Assembly: GCA_965243105.1 (NCBI GenBank)
Contig: CBDEUC010000001.1
Coordinates: 1-64,000, forward strand
From: WLWS01 sp965243105
GTDB taxonomy: Bacteria; Pseudomonadota; Gammaproteobacteria; Eutrophobiales; Eutrophobiaceae
Direction: 5' to 3'
DNA length: 64,000 nt
The notes under the pieces were generated by a model. The model made no database searches and was not told the DNA's origin. It was given only the letters and a program-made list of their open reading frames with translations. This document shows positions 8,369 to 16,891 of the stretch, in pieces; position 1 is the first letter of the stretch; each line of letters opens with the position of its first letter. The position numbers and the translations under genes were made by a program.

Positions 8369-9814
8369 ATGCTAGATACCGTGAAATACGTGGCTGGCAC
8401 CAGGGAGCAGGACTTCCTGGATACGGTGCAGAACAGTAAATATGACCGGCAGATCATCAAGGGCCTGAGAAAGTTCATCGAGCAGCAGGTCCCCGATGAC
8501 ATGCAGTCTTTTTACAGCGAGTCTGAATTACAGTCGCTCAGGTCTCTCATGGGTGGCGAAAGGGACATCGAGGCCAGGATGCCGGTGAAAATTACCAGGC
8601 ATTACCTCGAACAGGCCCGCAAAAGCCCGGCTATGCGCACCCTGGTCAAGGCCAGCCCCCGTGAGACGATGGACCTGGCAGGTTCTCCCGATCCAGCGGC
8701 ACAGCTGAGCTACAGCCCGGTAGAGGGTCTGCTTCACAAGTACGAACTGGCCCTTATCTACGTCGCATCGACCTGTTCGGCCCATTGTCGATTCTGTTAC
8801 CGTGAAGAACTCATCGCCGGCAAAGAGCTGGAGAGAGATGATGGCAGCATGGCTGCCAAGAGCCTGGCAAAAATCGCCAGCGTCGTCTCTTATATCTCCG
8901 AGCATAATGAGCTGGTTATTGAAAACGATGGTATTCACCCGGAAACCGGGCGGCCCTTACTTCGCGAAGTGCTACTCTCGGGGGGTGACCCCATGGTACT
9001 CAGCAACCGCAACCTGGCTGCGTGGTTATCTGCACTGGCGGAATCTGGTATCGAGTCTATTCGAATCGGCACGAAGGAACTCGCTTTCTTTCCTGGCAGG
9101 TTTGATGACAATTTCCTGTCCATGCTGGATGCGTTTCATGAATACTATCCGAGGGTAAACCTGCGTTTCATGGTTCACTTCAATCACCCCGATGAATTCC
9201 TGGAAAAAGAAGAGGACGGTTCGTACATGGAGGAGTCATCCGGTGGACTGCGCTGGCTGGAAAACACCCACCGCGCTGTACATGCCCTGCGTAGTCGTAG
9301 CTGGATATCCATAGACAACCAGGCACCGATAATTCGCGATATCAATGACGATGCCAATGCCCTTCGTATCATGCAGCGGGAGTTACGGCGAAACGGTCTT
9401 GAAAACCACTATTTTTTCTGCGGCAGGGACATTATCGGGCACAAGGCTTTCAATGTACCAATCGAAGAGGCCTGGCAAATAGTGAATGAATCCCAGAAGG
9501 GCCTGTCTGGTGTAGAATCCCATGCGCGCCTCGTGATGGCTCATTATCGTGGCAAGGTAGAAGTCGTTGCGGTAACCGATGACGCAGTGCCCGGTTTCCA
9601 GGGAGCAGAAGAGGGACTCGTCATATTCAAGCTGCACCGGGCTATAGCCGATGCCAGTGAACGTTCAAGCATTACTATGGCCGCTCGCAACAGGGAGGCT
9701 ATCTGGATTGATGGCTACCAGGACAGGGTGTTAATGGATGAGGCAGGCCTGTTCCAGGAGAATGTCGCTGAATCCCAGTGCGAACCAGCGCAGCTGCGCT
9801 CGGTAAGCCTGTAA
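8369..9814 (+). CDS. KamA-family radical SAM aminomutase (lysine 2,3-aminomutase-like)
   Basis: 481 residues from ATG 8369, preceded by AGGGG at 8352-8356; an in-frame TTG at 8357 leaves no room for a ribosome site. The radical SAM cluster motif is C136-SAH-C140-RF-C143, followed by the KamA-type LLSGGDP motif and a downstream RFMVHFNHP segment. Family members use a [4Fe-4S] cluster, S-adenosylmethionine and pyridoxal phosphate to move an amino group from C2 to C3 of lysine or a related amino acid. It is longer than EpmB (about 340 residues) and no EF-P gene is nearby, so a free amino acid substrate is more likely than EF-P modification. The exact substrate is unknown. Confidence 0.8.
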   Translation: MLDTVKYVAGTREQDFLDTVQNSKYDRQIIKGLRKFIEQQVPDDMQSFYSESELQSLRSLMGGERDIEARMPVKITRHYLEQARKSPAMRTLVKASPRETMDLAGSPDPAAQLSYSPVEGLLHKYELALIYVASTCSAHCRFCYREELIAGKELERDDGSMAAKSLAKIASVVSYISEHNELVIENDGIHPETGRPLLREVLLSGGDPMVLSNRNLAAWLSALAESGIESIRIGTKELAFFPGRFDDNFLSMLDAFHEYYPRVNLRFMVHFNHPDEFLEKEEDGSYMEESSGGLRWLENTHRAVHALRSRSWISIDNQAPIIRDINDDANALRIMQRELRRNGLENHYFFCGRDIIGHKAFNVPIEEAWQIVNESQKGLSGVESHARLVMAHYRGKVEVVAVTDDAVPGFQGAEEGLVIFKLHRAIADASERSSITMAARNREAIWIDGYQDRVLMDEAGLFQENVAESQCEPAQLRSVSL

Positions 9815-9898
9815 ACCCTTTATTTCGGCTTCACCAGTTTCTCAAGTTAGCGGTATCCAGGCCGATAGATCGGTGGAGTTCTCTACAGAATACCCGGC

Positions 9899-10225
9899 AT
9901 GGAAAACAAGCGTAATTACTATCGAATCCTGCACGTGCAACCAGACGCTCCGCGGGAGATTATCCAGTCCAGCTATCGCACCCTGATGCAGAAACTAAAG
10001 GCACACCCGGACCTCGGTGGAGAAGAATGGAATGCCACGGTTATCAACGAGGCCTACCAGGTACTGATGGATACGAGTAAGCGACTTGCCTATGACGCTA
10101 TCCTGTTCCAGAAAGAAAGCCACAATACCCTCGGGCAGCAGCATGAAAAACAGCGCCAGCCTGGAACGAATGTCGCAGCTAATGATGACTGGACACCTTT
10201 TCAGCCTCGCGTCCTGGAGAGTTAA
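9899..10225 (+). CDS. J-domain (DnaJ-like) protein
   Basis: 108 residues. The J domain occupies about residues 5-70: NYYRILHVQPDAPREIIQSSYR, the invariant H36-P37-D38 loop and a final helix with NEAYQVLMD. There is no G/F region, zinc domain or membrane anchor; the C-terminal 35 residues are polar and probably disordered. It would stimulate a DnaK-type ATPase on a specific client. It lies between the aminomutase and the kinase-PilZ gene on one strand with gaps of 84 and 104 bases, so co-transcription is possible. Confidence 0.8.
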   Translation: MENKRNYYRILHVQPDAPREIIQSSYRTLMQKLKAHPDLGGEEWNATVINEAYQVLMDTSKRLAYDAILFQKESHNTLGQQHEKQRQPGTNVAANDDWTPFQPRVLES

Positions 10226-10329
10226 ACCCGATTTTCCTTGAATATTAGACCTTCACCTTGATTCACTGGTAAGGTAGCCGCGCAATTTTTTATACAACAG
10301 GCCGGGTAAAGCCGGACAAGTGGATTTTA

Positions 10330-11523
10330 ATGAGCACAAAGGCAACATTCGCAGGACAAACCCTGGGCAGGTATCGCTTTGATAACCTGATCGGTAAAGG
10401 GGCTGTTGGCGAGGTTTACAGGGCTTTTGATGAACGCCTGTTAAGACCTGTAGCGGTGAAAATATCATTTCCGCGATCCAGTAGTGATGTCCTTCACGTG
10501 GATCGTATTGTCCGCGAAGCACAGATCATTGCGCGCGTAGAACATTCCAACATCGTTCCCATATACGACGTTGTTGACCATGAACAGTCCGCGCTTATCG
10601 TTATGCGGCTTGTTAATGGAATGAACCTTGGCCAGGTGATGCGTGACGCCCAGGCTCCTCTTGGTGTCAGGGAGTCATTCAAGATAATTCACCAGGTGAT
10701 CCTCGGGATGGATTTTGCCCATGGCAAAGGCGTGGTGCATTCTGATCTAAAGCCGGAAAATATTTTCATTACAAATTCGAACGAGGTCTTTGTCCTTGAT
10801 TTTGGCATTGCAGCGCTACTGGAACTGGAAAGAAAAGAGGAGGGCAAGATTTACGGAACACCATTGTATATGCCACCCGAGCAGTTCTATGGCGCCTACC
10901 TCGATGCGAGAGCGGATATTTATTCTCTCGGCCTTATTCTTTACAAGCTTGTTACCGGAATTCATCCTTTCGCAAACACCCGGAGCCTGAAAGAGTTACT
11001 CAATCACCAGGTAAAGACTATTCCAACCGCACCCAGCAAGGTGGTAAAGGGAATACCGGAAGAATTTTCCAGTTGTATCATGCGTGCACTGGAAAAGGAT
11101 CCAAAAAACCGTTATTACTCCTGCCGGGATTTCCTGCTGGAAATGCAGAAAACCCTGCCTGATCTTGACGTCGGTGGCGTTGATCGAAGTGACACGCGAT
11201 GGGATCCACGCACAGATGTGGAAATAAAGGCAACTCTCCAAATGGAAGGGGAGCAGGGCCTGGACGCCAGGATTACAAACATTTCAGTCAGTGGTGCCAG
11301 TGTCCTTGCCTCCGTATCACCGCATGCTGGAAGCACTTTGCAACTCGGTTTTGAAGTGGAGGATGAAGGTAACAGGGTCGCCATGATAGCGACAGCCACC
11401 GTCATGTGGGTTGACCAGAGAAGCGAAGATTACCTCTACGAGATAGGCGTCAGCTTTGATGACCTGGATGAGATGGATAAACAGTATCTCGGGTACTACG
11501 TTCGCAACCTGCTGCTTTCCTGA
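10330..11523 (+). CDS. Ser/Thr protein kinase with C-terminal PilZ domain
   Basis: 397 residues. The kinase domain (about 12-270) has a glycine loop GKGAVGEVY, ATP-anchoring K44, catalytic loop H137-S138-D139-LKPEN and D157-F-G159. The arginine of the usual HRD is a serine, so activation-loop control is probably not of the RD type, but the catalytic aspartate is kept. The C-terminal ~110 residues look like a PilZ domain: R290-WDP-R294 matches RxxxR and N317-I-S319-V-S-G322 matches (D/N)xSxxG, the two c-di-GMP-binding signatures. This suggests a cytoplasmic kinase whose activity is coupled to c-di-GMP. No transmembrane or PASTA region is present. Confidence 0.8.
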   Translation: MSTKATFAGQTLGRYRFDNLIGKGAVGEVYRAFDERLLRPVAVKISFPRSSSDVLHVDRIVREAQIIARVEHSNIVPIYDVVDHEQSALIVMRLVNGMNLGQVMRDAQAPLGVRESFKIIHQVILGMDFAHGKGVVHSDLKPENIFITNSNEVFVLDFGIAALLELERKEEGKIYGTPLYMPPEQFYGAYLDARADIYSLGLILYKLVTGIHPFANTRSLKELLNHQVKTIPTAPSKVVKGIPEEFSSCIMRALEKDPKNRYYSCRDFLLEMQKTLPDLDVGGVDRSDTRWDPRTDVEIKATLQMEGEQGLDARITNISVSGASVLASVSPHAGSTLQLGFEVEDEGNRVAMIATATVMWVDQRSEDYLYEIGVSFDDLDEMDKQYLGYYVRNLLLS

Positions 11524-11538
11524 GATAACTGTCCCGGC

Positions 11539-11721
11539 TTACTCGTCTTCTTCGTCACCGTCAGGTATCACCACATCCACGGCGGTTTTAACAACCGTGC
11601 CGGTTAATTCAACACCCGCTTCGACAGTTTCCGCCACGACATCGATTACCGCACCCGCCGCACACCCCTGCAACTGCAGCACAATGAAGAACATGGTGAA
11701 CAAAAGACAAGGATTATTCAT
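11539..11721 (-). CDS. Small acidic-tailed lipoprotein
   Basis: 60 residues. The hydrophobic N-terminus ends in a lipobox LQGC (lipidated Cys near residue 20), followed by an alanine/valine-rich repetitive stretch (VIDVVAETVEAGVELTG) and an acidic end (GDEEDE). This resembles small outer-membrane-type lipoproteins of unknown function. Its start follows the stop of the 363-residue lipoprotein gene by 3 bases, so the two are almost certainly one operon. Confidence 0.65.
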   Translation of the reverse strand: MNNPCLLFTMFFIVLQLQGCAAGAVIDVVAETVEAGVELTGTVVKTAVDVVIPDGDEEDE

Positions 11722-11724
11722 GGG

Positions 11725-12816
11725 TTACCGCCCTCCAACGGGAAGTGTCAGGGTTGGACCTTCATAGCGGGTTTGACCGGCTTGAAGATCGAATAGTTGT
11801 CTCAGCAGGATAAAAGTCGACTTGGAACGAAGGTCACGATCGTCCACGTAAAACCAGTGGCCACGATAGTAGGTCGCAATCGATGCGTTGGTCGGTTGTT
11901 CAACAGAGTGAGAGACCTTGAACAGTTGTCCTGCGGGTGTTTGTGCCCAGTCAAATGTGTCGCCTGAATCAGAACCTGTCACTGTTACAAAGCCGGCACT
12001 TTCATGGGATGCTGGTATATCCACGTTTTGCGAGAGATAGTACAGCAGGCTGGAAATGGAGCGTGGCCGGACAGTCCATACCCGGTCATCAATGCTTAGA
12101 AAATCAGTTGCAAGGGTGAACTGGTCCAGGCCGGGATCCAGTTCAAGTAATTCATAGACTTCTTCCATTTCCCCCTTAAAAGCGGAATCGGTTCGAAGTA
12201 ACTTGATTACGATCTGGGTTTCTTCGTTACTCGTGCTAGAGCCAATCTCTATCAGCTGGTTTTTCTGAAGTACCCTGAGCAAATGTAATAAGCGATCAAA
12301 TTTCCTGAATTCAGGAGCCGAGTCTGGTGTCGGTCCTGATGCCGTGGGCGCATTGTGAAGATTATTGATTCGTTCCAGGCACAAACCGAATACCCTGGAA
12401 ATACTCCAGCCCGATTGCGTGAGGACAAGCAATGACTCGAGTTGCAGGGGGCTAAGGATGCTTTTTAGCAGGTTCTCACCCTGTAAAGGTGTGTAGGAAA
12501 TCGTGGGATTGTCCGAATACGTTATCCCCACGTCGGGGCTGACCGATTCATTTCCACCCAGGTTGACACTGGCATCAACGCCGGCACTGCCTCCAAGGGA
12601 AAGGCTCGCGGTGACGCTGCCAATCTCGAGAAAGAAGGGTACGTCGCGGTAGCGAATACGCACCAGGTTTTGCAGCATTTGTTCGTTGACAGAGCTGACA
12701 ATAGCCTGGTTGTAAGCGGGGTGGGTGCGTTCCAGGGCGCGCGGACCAAAAGTGGACTGGCAGCCGGTAATAACCACGCAGGCGGCAAAAAGTACTGAAC
12801 GTATTTTCAACGACAT
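11725..12816 (-). CDS. Conserved hypothetical lipoprotein
   Basis: 363 residues. The signal peptide ends in the lipobox ITGC (Cys near residue 19). The mature part contains an RYRDVPFFLEIGSVTASLS segment, a glycine/valine-rich stretch, and near the C-terminus FVTVTGS and a YYRGHWFYVDDRDLRSKSTF block followed by TLPVG. I recognise it as a conserved uncharacterised lipoprotein of Proteobacteria but know no function. It is the upstream gene of a two-lipoprotein operon. Confidence 0.65.
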   Translation of the reverse strand: MSLKIRSVLFAACVVITGCQSTFGPRALERTHPAYNQAIVSSVNEQMLQNLVRIRYRDVPFFLEIGSVTASLSLGGSAGVDASVNLGGNESVSPDVGITYSDNPTISYTPLQGENLLKSILSPLQLESLLVLTQSGWSISRVFGLCLERINNLHNAPTASGPTPDSAPEFRKFDRLLHLLRVLQKNQLIEIGSSTSNEETQIVIKLLRTDSAFKGEMEEVYELLELDPGLDQFTLATDFLSIDDRVWTVRPRSISSLLYYLSQNVDIPASHESAGFVTVTGSDSGDTFDWAQTPAGQLFKVSHSVEQPTNASIATYYRGHWFYVDDRDLRSKSTFILLRQLFDLQAGQTRYEGPTLTLPVGGR

Positions 12817-12875
12817 AGAGTCAACTATAAAAACGTCGCCCCGCGAATGTTTATAAGCACGGCCAATAGGATCCG

Positions 12876-14127
12876 CTAGACCGCCTTTGGCATGACGCGG
12901 TAGCTGTCGTCGAACTCAGCCGCATAGGCCAGGTAACGCTTGATAAGCCAGCGGTTTACCTGGGAAAGGGTTTTCTCGCGGGGTGCGTATCGAGAGCGGT
13001 TTGCAAAACGCGATTTCAGACCAATGTGCGTCAGTGTGTTTGCCACGGTATCCTGGTCGTTATATACACCCACACCTTCAATTGTTGCTATGGCAAGCTC
13101 GTTAAATTCCGGCATTTTGAGTGTCGCCTCGGGGTACAGTCCGCCTACGCGAATCGTCATCCTGTTGGCGCCCTGTGGAATCATAACGTAGTAGAAAACA
13201 CCATCGGGCACCGCGCCCATGAAGAGGTTAGGCATGACTGAGGCAAACATGACACGCTTACGTTCTTTCTCGGTGAGGGTTTCTATGATGGGGAAACGGC
13301 ACTTGTAGTCAAAGTCCGGATTAAAATTCGCATCCAGTTCCACGAAGCCCGTGGGGTGAAAAACCGCGCCATCGTCGTCGTCTTCCCATTCCACGAAAGA
13401 AGCAAGAGTAGACGGTGCAAAATCGTGTGGGCCTTTATGCAGGTAAGCAGTATGGTAAGGCTCAATGGCATTTTCCTGCAGGAACTTGTAGTTCCACGGG
13501 ATTATCCGCCCACTCCATCGTGGGAGACGCGTGCAAATCGGCCATGTGATGCGGGGCATACTCTGCTGTCAGCCTTTTCAGCCGCGGAGCCAGGGGCTTG
13601 GCCTTGCCATCCATGTTAACGAAAATAAAGCCATTCCAAATTTCTACACGAAGCTGCGGCAGGCAATGTGATTCACGTAGCTCTTTAAGCGTGGCATGTG
13701 CCTCCATTTCTGGTGCGCCACGCAATTGCCCCTTGAGGTCGTAGCTCCAGTGATGGAAAGGGCAGGTAAAGCCGCTGGCATTCCCGGATGCCTCGCCCAG
13801 TATATGTCCCCTGTGCTGACAAACAGCAGACATCACCCGGATCGTGCCTTCGCCATCCTTTAGAACCAGCATGGGTTCATCGTTTATATTGATGGAGAAA
13901 TAGTCTCCCGGATTCAGTATTGAACCCTGGTGACCGACACAGACCCACTCCCGGTCCCAGATTGCACGTCTCTCAAATTCCCACCACTCCTCGGAGGTAT
14001 AAACATCGGGGGGAAGTGAAACTGCTGTCTCGATATCCTGGTTTGAGGGTTCAAGCTGGTCCAGTATGGAGCGAATGGAAGGCGTGAGTTCCAGCTCCGG
14101 AAGGGTCTTGTAGGTAAAGTCTGACAT
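12876..14127 (-). pseudogene. Rieske non-heme iron oxygenase alpha subunit, single frameshift
   Basis: The N-terminal half (start ATG 14127, GAGG ribosome site) carries a Rieske [2Fe-2S] motif C-Q-H-R-G-H then C-PF-H-HW. The frame is lost at a CCC run (plus-strand GGG 13498-13500) and continues in another frame with WNYKFLQENAIEPYHTAYLH, which holds the mononuclear iron ligands (E-P-Y-H-x3-L-H), followed by the SRPBCC catalytic domain to 12876. Removing one C restores a single protein of about 415 residues. The rest of both halves is well conserved. It is a natural one-base mutation or a homopolymer error. The enzyme would dihydroxylate or demethylate an aromatic or quaternary-amine-type substrate with a separate reductase, none of which is adjacent. 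Confidence 0.75.
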
Positions 14128-14252
14128 GCCGTGCCTCGCTTATTGGTAATCTACAAATACCCATCCTGCATAGTTTCACTACATTAATCAAGAAACTTGA
14201 CCAAGACACATGGAAAGTACCGGGATTTCGGACTACTGGTGAACAAAAAAGT

Positions 14253-14285
14253 AAAAGAACACGCCCATCTTGAGCGTGTTCTTTT
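14253..14285 (-). terminator. Rho-independent terminator downstream of the UrcA gene
   Basis: GAACACGC at 14257-14264 pairs with GCGTGTTC at 14274-14281 with a nine-base loop. On the minus strand the stem is followed by TTTTAC; on the plus strand by four T. Confidence 0.6.
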
Positions 14286-14319
14286 CCAGGGGGAGGAGGA
14301 TTATTAGGCGTCCCGGCTA

Positions 14320-14679
14320 TTAACCCTGGGAGCGCTGGTGAAGATCGGTCAAACCCTCGAGGTCGATATTCTGCACAGCGCGGTCCAGTGACTCGGCAGA
14401 ACATTTCTTGTGATGCCTCTTGATTTTCGATGAACTCACTCGAGAGCCGGTAATGTGAGTGTATTTTACACCGCATACCTTATCGACGTTGGATTTCAGC
14501 CTTGCGTAAAGTGTCTCGATGCCTTCGTCCTGGGTCAGGTCCAGGTCAGATACATTCAGTGTCATTGACTGTGCTGATTCAGGCCTGGTATCGATTGCGG
14601 CGTTGGCCATCATGGGTGCGGCAAGTACCAGCGCGATTACACCACTAAGAATATATTTTTTGTCGTTTGCAACTTTCAT
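14320..14679 (-). CDS. UrcA family protein
   Basis: 119 residues with an AGGAG ribosome site. An N-terminal signal peptide (hydrophobic stretch ending near ANAA, residue 28) is followed by the UrcA pattern: LNVSDLDLTQDEGIETLY, a VCGV cysteine and a later KKC cysteine, ending with LTDLH. The two cysteines probably form a disulfide in the periplasm. The function of the family is unknown. It is monocistronic, ending at a hairpin terminator at 14253-14285. Confidence 0.75.
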   Translation of the reverse strand: MKVANDKKYILSGVIALVLAAPMMANAAIDTRPESAQSMTLNVSDLDLTQDEGIETLYARLKSNVDKVCGVKYTHITGSRVSSSKIKRHHKKCSAESLDRAVQNIDLEGLTDLHQRSQG

Positions 14680-14863
14680 CTTGTTTCTCCTGTTCAGTTA
14701 GTACTGGGGTTTTGTTTAGCGTCGAGAAGAAGTTTAGTGCGCAATTTTTTATTGAACAGGGCAAACAGGATGAATGGAACTACAGGTACGACAAAGAGAC
14801 GAAGCGAATGCCTCGTACGATGAAATACAGTAAAAACAGGCAGCTCGAATGCTGCGCTGAATG

Positions 14864-15112
14864 TCAGAGTATCAGGCTGAGGTCGATCCCCGTGGACACA
14901 GCCGTTGTCAGGATAAGCGCCTTCATCATCTTGTCCTGTTTATCCTCGATATTATCGAGACGTTTTGAAATGGCGTTAAATTTATCATTCGCATGCTGCA
15001 GTGTCATGTCACCCAGCTCACGGCTTTTGCCGATTGCCTGGTTGGCAACTGCGCCCGCGCCCGCGACCACTGAATACTTGCTGAAAGAGGAAAGAAATTC
15101 TCGTCTGTTCAT
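14864..15112 (-). CDS. Small hypothetical protein with twin-arginine-like start and coiled coil
   Basis: 82 residues. It begins MNRREFLSSFSKYS, resembling a twin-arginine export signal without the full consensus, followed by an alanine/glycine hydrophobic stretch. Residues 38-62 have a heptad pattern (NDKFNAISKRLDNIEDKQDK) suggesting a coiled coil, and the C-terminus is hydrophobic. No family is recognised. AGGA lies about 12 bases before the start. It is divergent from the second ECF sigma gene with a 222-base gap that holds no other recognisable feature. Confidence 0.5.
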   Translation of the reverse strand: MNRREFLSSFSKYSVVAGAGAVANQAIGKSRELGDMTLQHANDKFNAISKRLDNIEDKQDKMMKALILTTAVSTGIDLSLIL

Positions 15113-15334
15113 TTGGGACTGGTCCTTTAAAGACAGGCCGTGATTATAGCAAGTACAGCAATGTATTGAAAAAAGTGGTGATGAGGGGCGTAGAAAATGT
15201 CATATAAGCCTTTGTATTTAATAATAATTATTAACTCCCTCGTAAATAAGCAGTAGCTGGCTGAAAAAGATGGTCAAACCTGTAAACCAACAGGGGACAA
15301 GTATCACTAACATTCTAAACAGGCAATAAACGAA

Positions 15335-15871
15335 TTGAACAGTGACAGGGACATTGAGCTGGTTAAACGCTTCCAGGGTGGAGACATCGCCGCCTTTGAA
15401 CAATTTATTGAATTGCACCAGGCTCGCCTTTATCGACTGGCTGGTGCATTCCTTTACCGGGAATCGCTGGCGGAGGATGCGGTGCAGGAAGTCTTTATCA
15501 GGGCTTACCGGGGATTACCTGGATTCAGGTTTGCCAGCATGCCGTTTAGCTGGCTCTACAGGACGCTGAGAAATGTTTGTCATGAAATGAACAGGAAATA
15601 TCGCCATGAGCATGCAGCTACAGTGATGGATGAAGGCAGTTTTGAAGAAACGACGATGCTTGAAAACCAGCAAAAGCTAAAAGAGGTTTACATTGCCCTG
15701 TTTGAACTAAGCCGGCGTGAGCGGGATGTTGTGTTACTCCGGATATTTGAAGAATTCAGTGAAAAAGAGACTGCAGTTGTCCTCGGTGTTCGACCGGGCA
15801 CTGTAAAGACGCTGCTGCACAGGGGGCTTAAAAAGCTGCAGTCAAGGTGCGGGGACATATTGGAACGATGA
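15335..15871 (+). CDS. ECF-type RNA polymerase sigma factor
   Basis: 178 residues. Region 2 is seen as YRESLAEDAVQEVFIRAYRG (about residues 44-63) and region 4 as EKETAVVLGVRPGTVKTLLHRGLKKL (about 144-169). The frame has no ATG before region 2; TTG 15335 is the only reasonable start, after an in-frame stop and with a weak AGG upstream. Its stop overlaps the next start in an ATGA arrangement. It is the first gene of a three-gene operon with a membrane-anchored probable regulator and a small secreted protein. Confidence 0.8.
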   Translation: MNSDRDIELVKRFQGGDIAAFEQFIELHQARLYRLAGAFLYRESLAEDAVQEVFIRAYRGLPGFRFASMPFSWLYRTLRNVCHEMNRKYRHEHAATVMDEGSFEETTMLENQQKLKEVYIALFELSRRERDVVLLRIFEEFSEKETAVVLGVRPGTVKTLLHRGLKKLQSRCGDILER

Positions 15872-16290
15872 ATACAGATCGAGCTCAACCCAGGTTAAAA
15901 CCGACTTTACGGCAACTTTACCGGGAAGGTGAAGCTTCGCCGTGGTTAAAAACGCGAGTGCTGGCTGAGATCAACACAGGCGGTAGCCGGCCGAAACCCT
16001 GGGGCAGGTATGCCGGTGGGGTCGCGCTGGTCGCTGTTGTCCTGGTGTGCGTGCAACTTCTTCAATTGGAAGACACCAGGGTTGAACGGAAGCCCGTTTC
16101 CAGCACGGGCTTTCGCATTGGAACGACTTCGCTGTCCGTGTCCAGCGTATCAGCCGGTTCCATCAAGGTACCTGGAATTTCAACACTGGCTGGCGTACCG
16201 GCACCAGGGCGATTTAATACCCCGGCACCTTCGAATTACAGCCGAATAGATTTTTGTTTATACCCAAGAAGAGGAGAAAAGACATGTTAA
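15868..16290 (+). CDS. Probable membrane-anchored partner of the ECF sigma factor
   Basis: 140 residues from ATG 15868, overlapping the sigma stop as ATGA. A charged N-terminal region of about 45 residues is followed by one membrane helix (about 49-67, GGVALVAVVLVCVQLLQL) and a serine/proline-rich extracytoplasmic tail. The topology matches an anti-sigma factor, but there is no HxxxCxxC zinc motif and no recognised domain. The anti-sigma role rests on position and topology only. Confidence 0.55.
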   Translation: MNTDRAQPRLKPTLRQLYREGEASPWLKTRVLAEINTGGSRPKPWGRYAGGVALVAVVLVCVQLLQLEDTRVERKPVSSTGFRIGTTSLSVSSVSAGSIKVPGISTLAGVPAPGRFNTPAPSNYSRIDFCLYPRRGEKTC

Positions 16291-16697
16291 GCAAACGAAA
16301 AAGCATGAAAAAACTGGTTACTGCTGTAATTTTTACATTTTTACTGGGTGCCAGTTCTGTGGCCAGGGCGCAGGAAGATTTTGAGGCCATGGCAAGCATG
16401 GTCAACCTCATGGATGGTTTTCTCGGACTCATGGACTCTGTCTACGACATGAATGCTGATAACGAAAAGGCCATTCTGCTGCAGATGCATGCCCTGGAAG
16501 AGATATACAAGGAGCAGGGCAAACACGAGGAAGCTGTAAGAATGTACCGAAGGGTCCTGGATAACAGTAAAAATGCAACCGTCCGGAACATGGCCTATCA
16601 CCGGATGGCCGACGTATTAAAAGAAGCCGGTGATATGCAGACAGCCGTGGAAGTGCTTAATGCGGCGATGGCAGAAACATTAAAACGAACAAAGTAG
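16284..16697 (+). CDS. Small secreted TPR-like protein
   Basis: 137 residues from ATG 16284, with a GAGGAG ribosome site; its start overlaps the preceding stop by seven bases. A signal peptide ends near ARAQ (about residue 29). The mature part has helix pairs of TPR type: ILLQMHALEEIYKEQGKHEEA and AYHRMADVLKEAGDMQTA. No family name is recognised. As third gene of the sigma-factor operon it may act in the periplasm in signal input or as an output of that sigma factor. Confidence 0.6.
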   Translation: MLSKRKSMKKLVTAVIFTFLLGASSVARAQEDFEAMASMVNLMDGFLGLMDSVYDMNADNEKAILLQMHALEEIYKEQGKHEEAVRMYRRVLDNSKNATVRNMAYHRMADVLKEAGDMQTAVEVLNAAMAETLKRTK

Positions 16698-16713
16698 TTT
16701 GTTCAACTCGCGT

Positions 16714-16742
16714 GCGCCTGTAACGAGCATCGTTGCAGGCGC
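16714..16742. other. Strong hairpin without T tract
   Basis: A 13-bp stem (positions 16714-16726 with 16730-16742, one G-T pair) closes a three-base loop just after the sigma-factor operon. No run of T follows, so it may be an mRNA 3'-end stabiliser or a weak terminator rather than a classical terminator. Confidence 0.5.
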
Positions 16743-16891
16743 AACGTCCCAGGCCCCGCAATAAAGGCTTTGACCAGCGCAGCAGAGCTCGAATAAGCCC
16801 ACCCCGGGGTCGTATCCTGTTTACCTGAGAGTAATATTTTCCTATCATTTCCTGTACGGAACGCGTGCGCCGGAATTCAACAGGAAGACTA

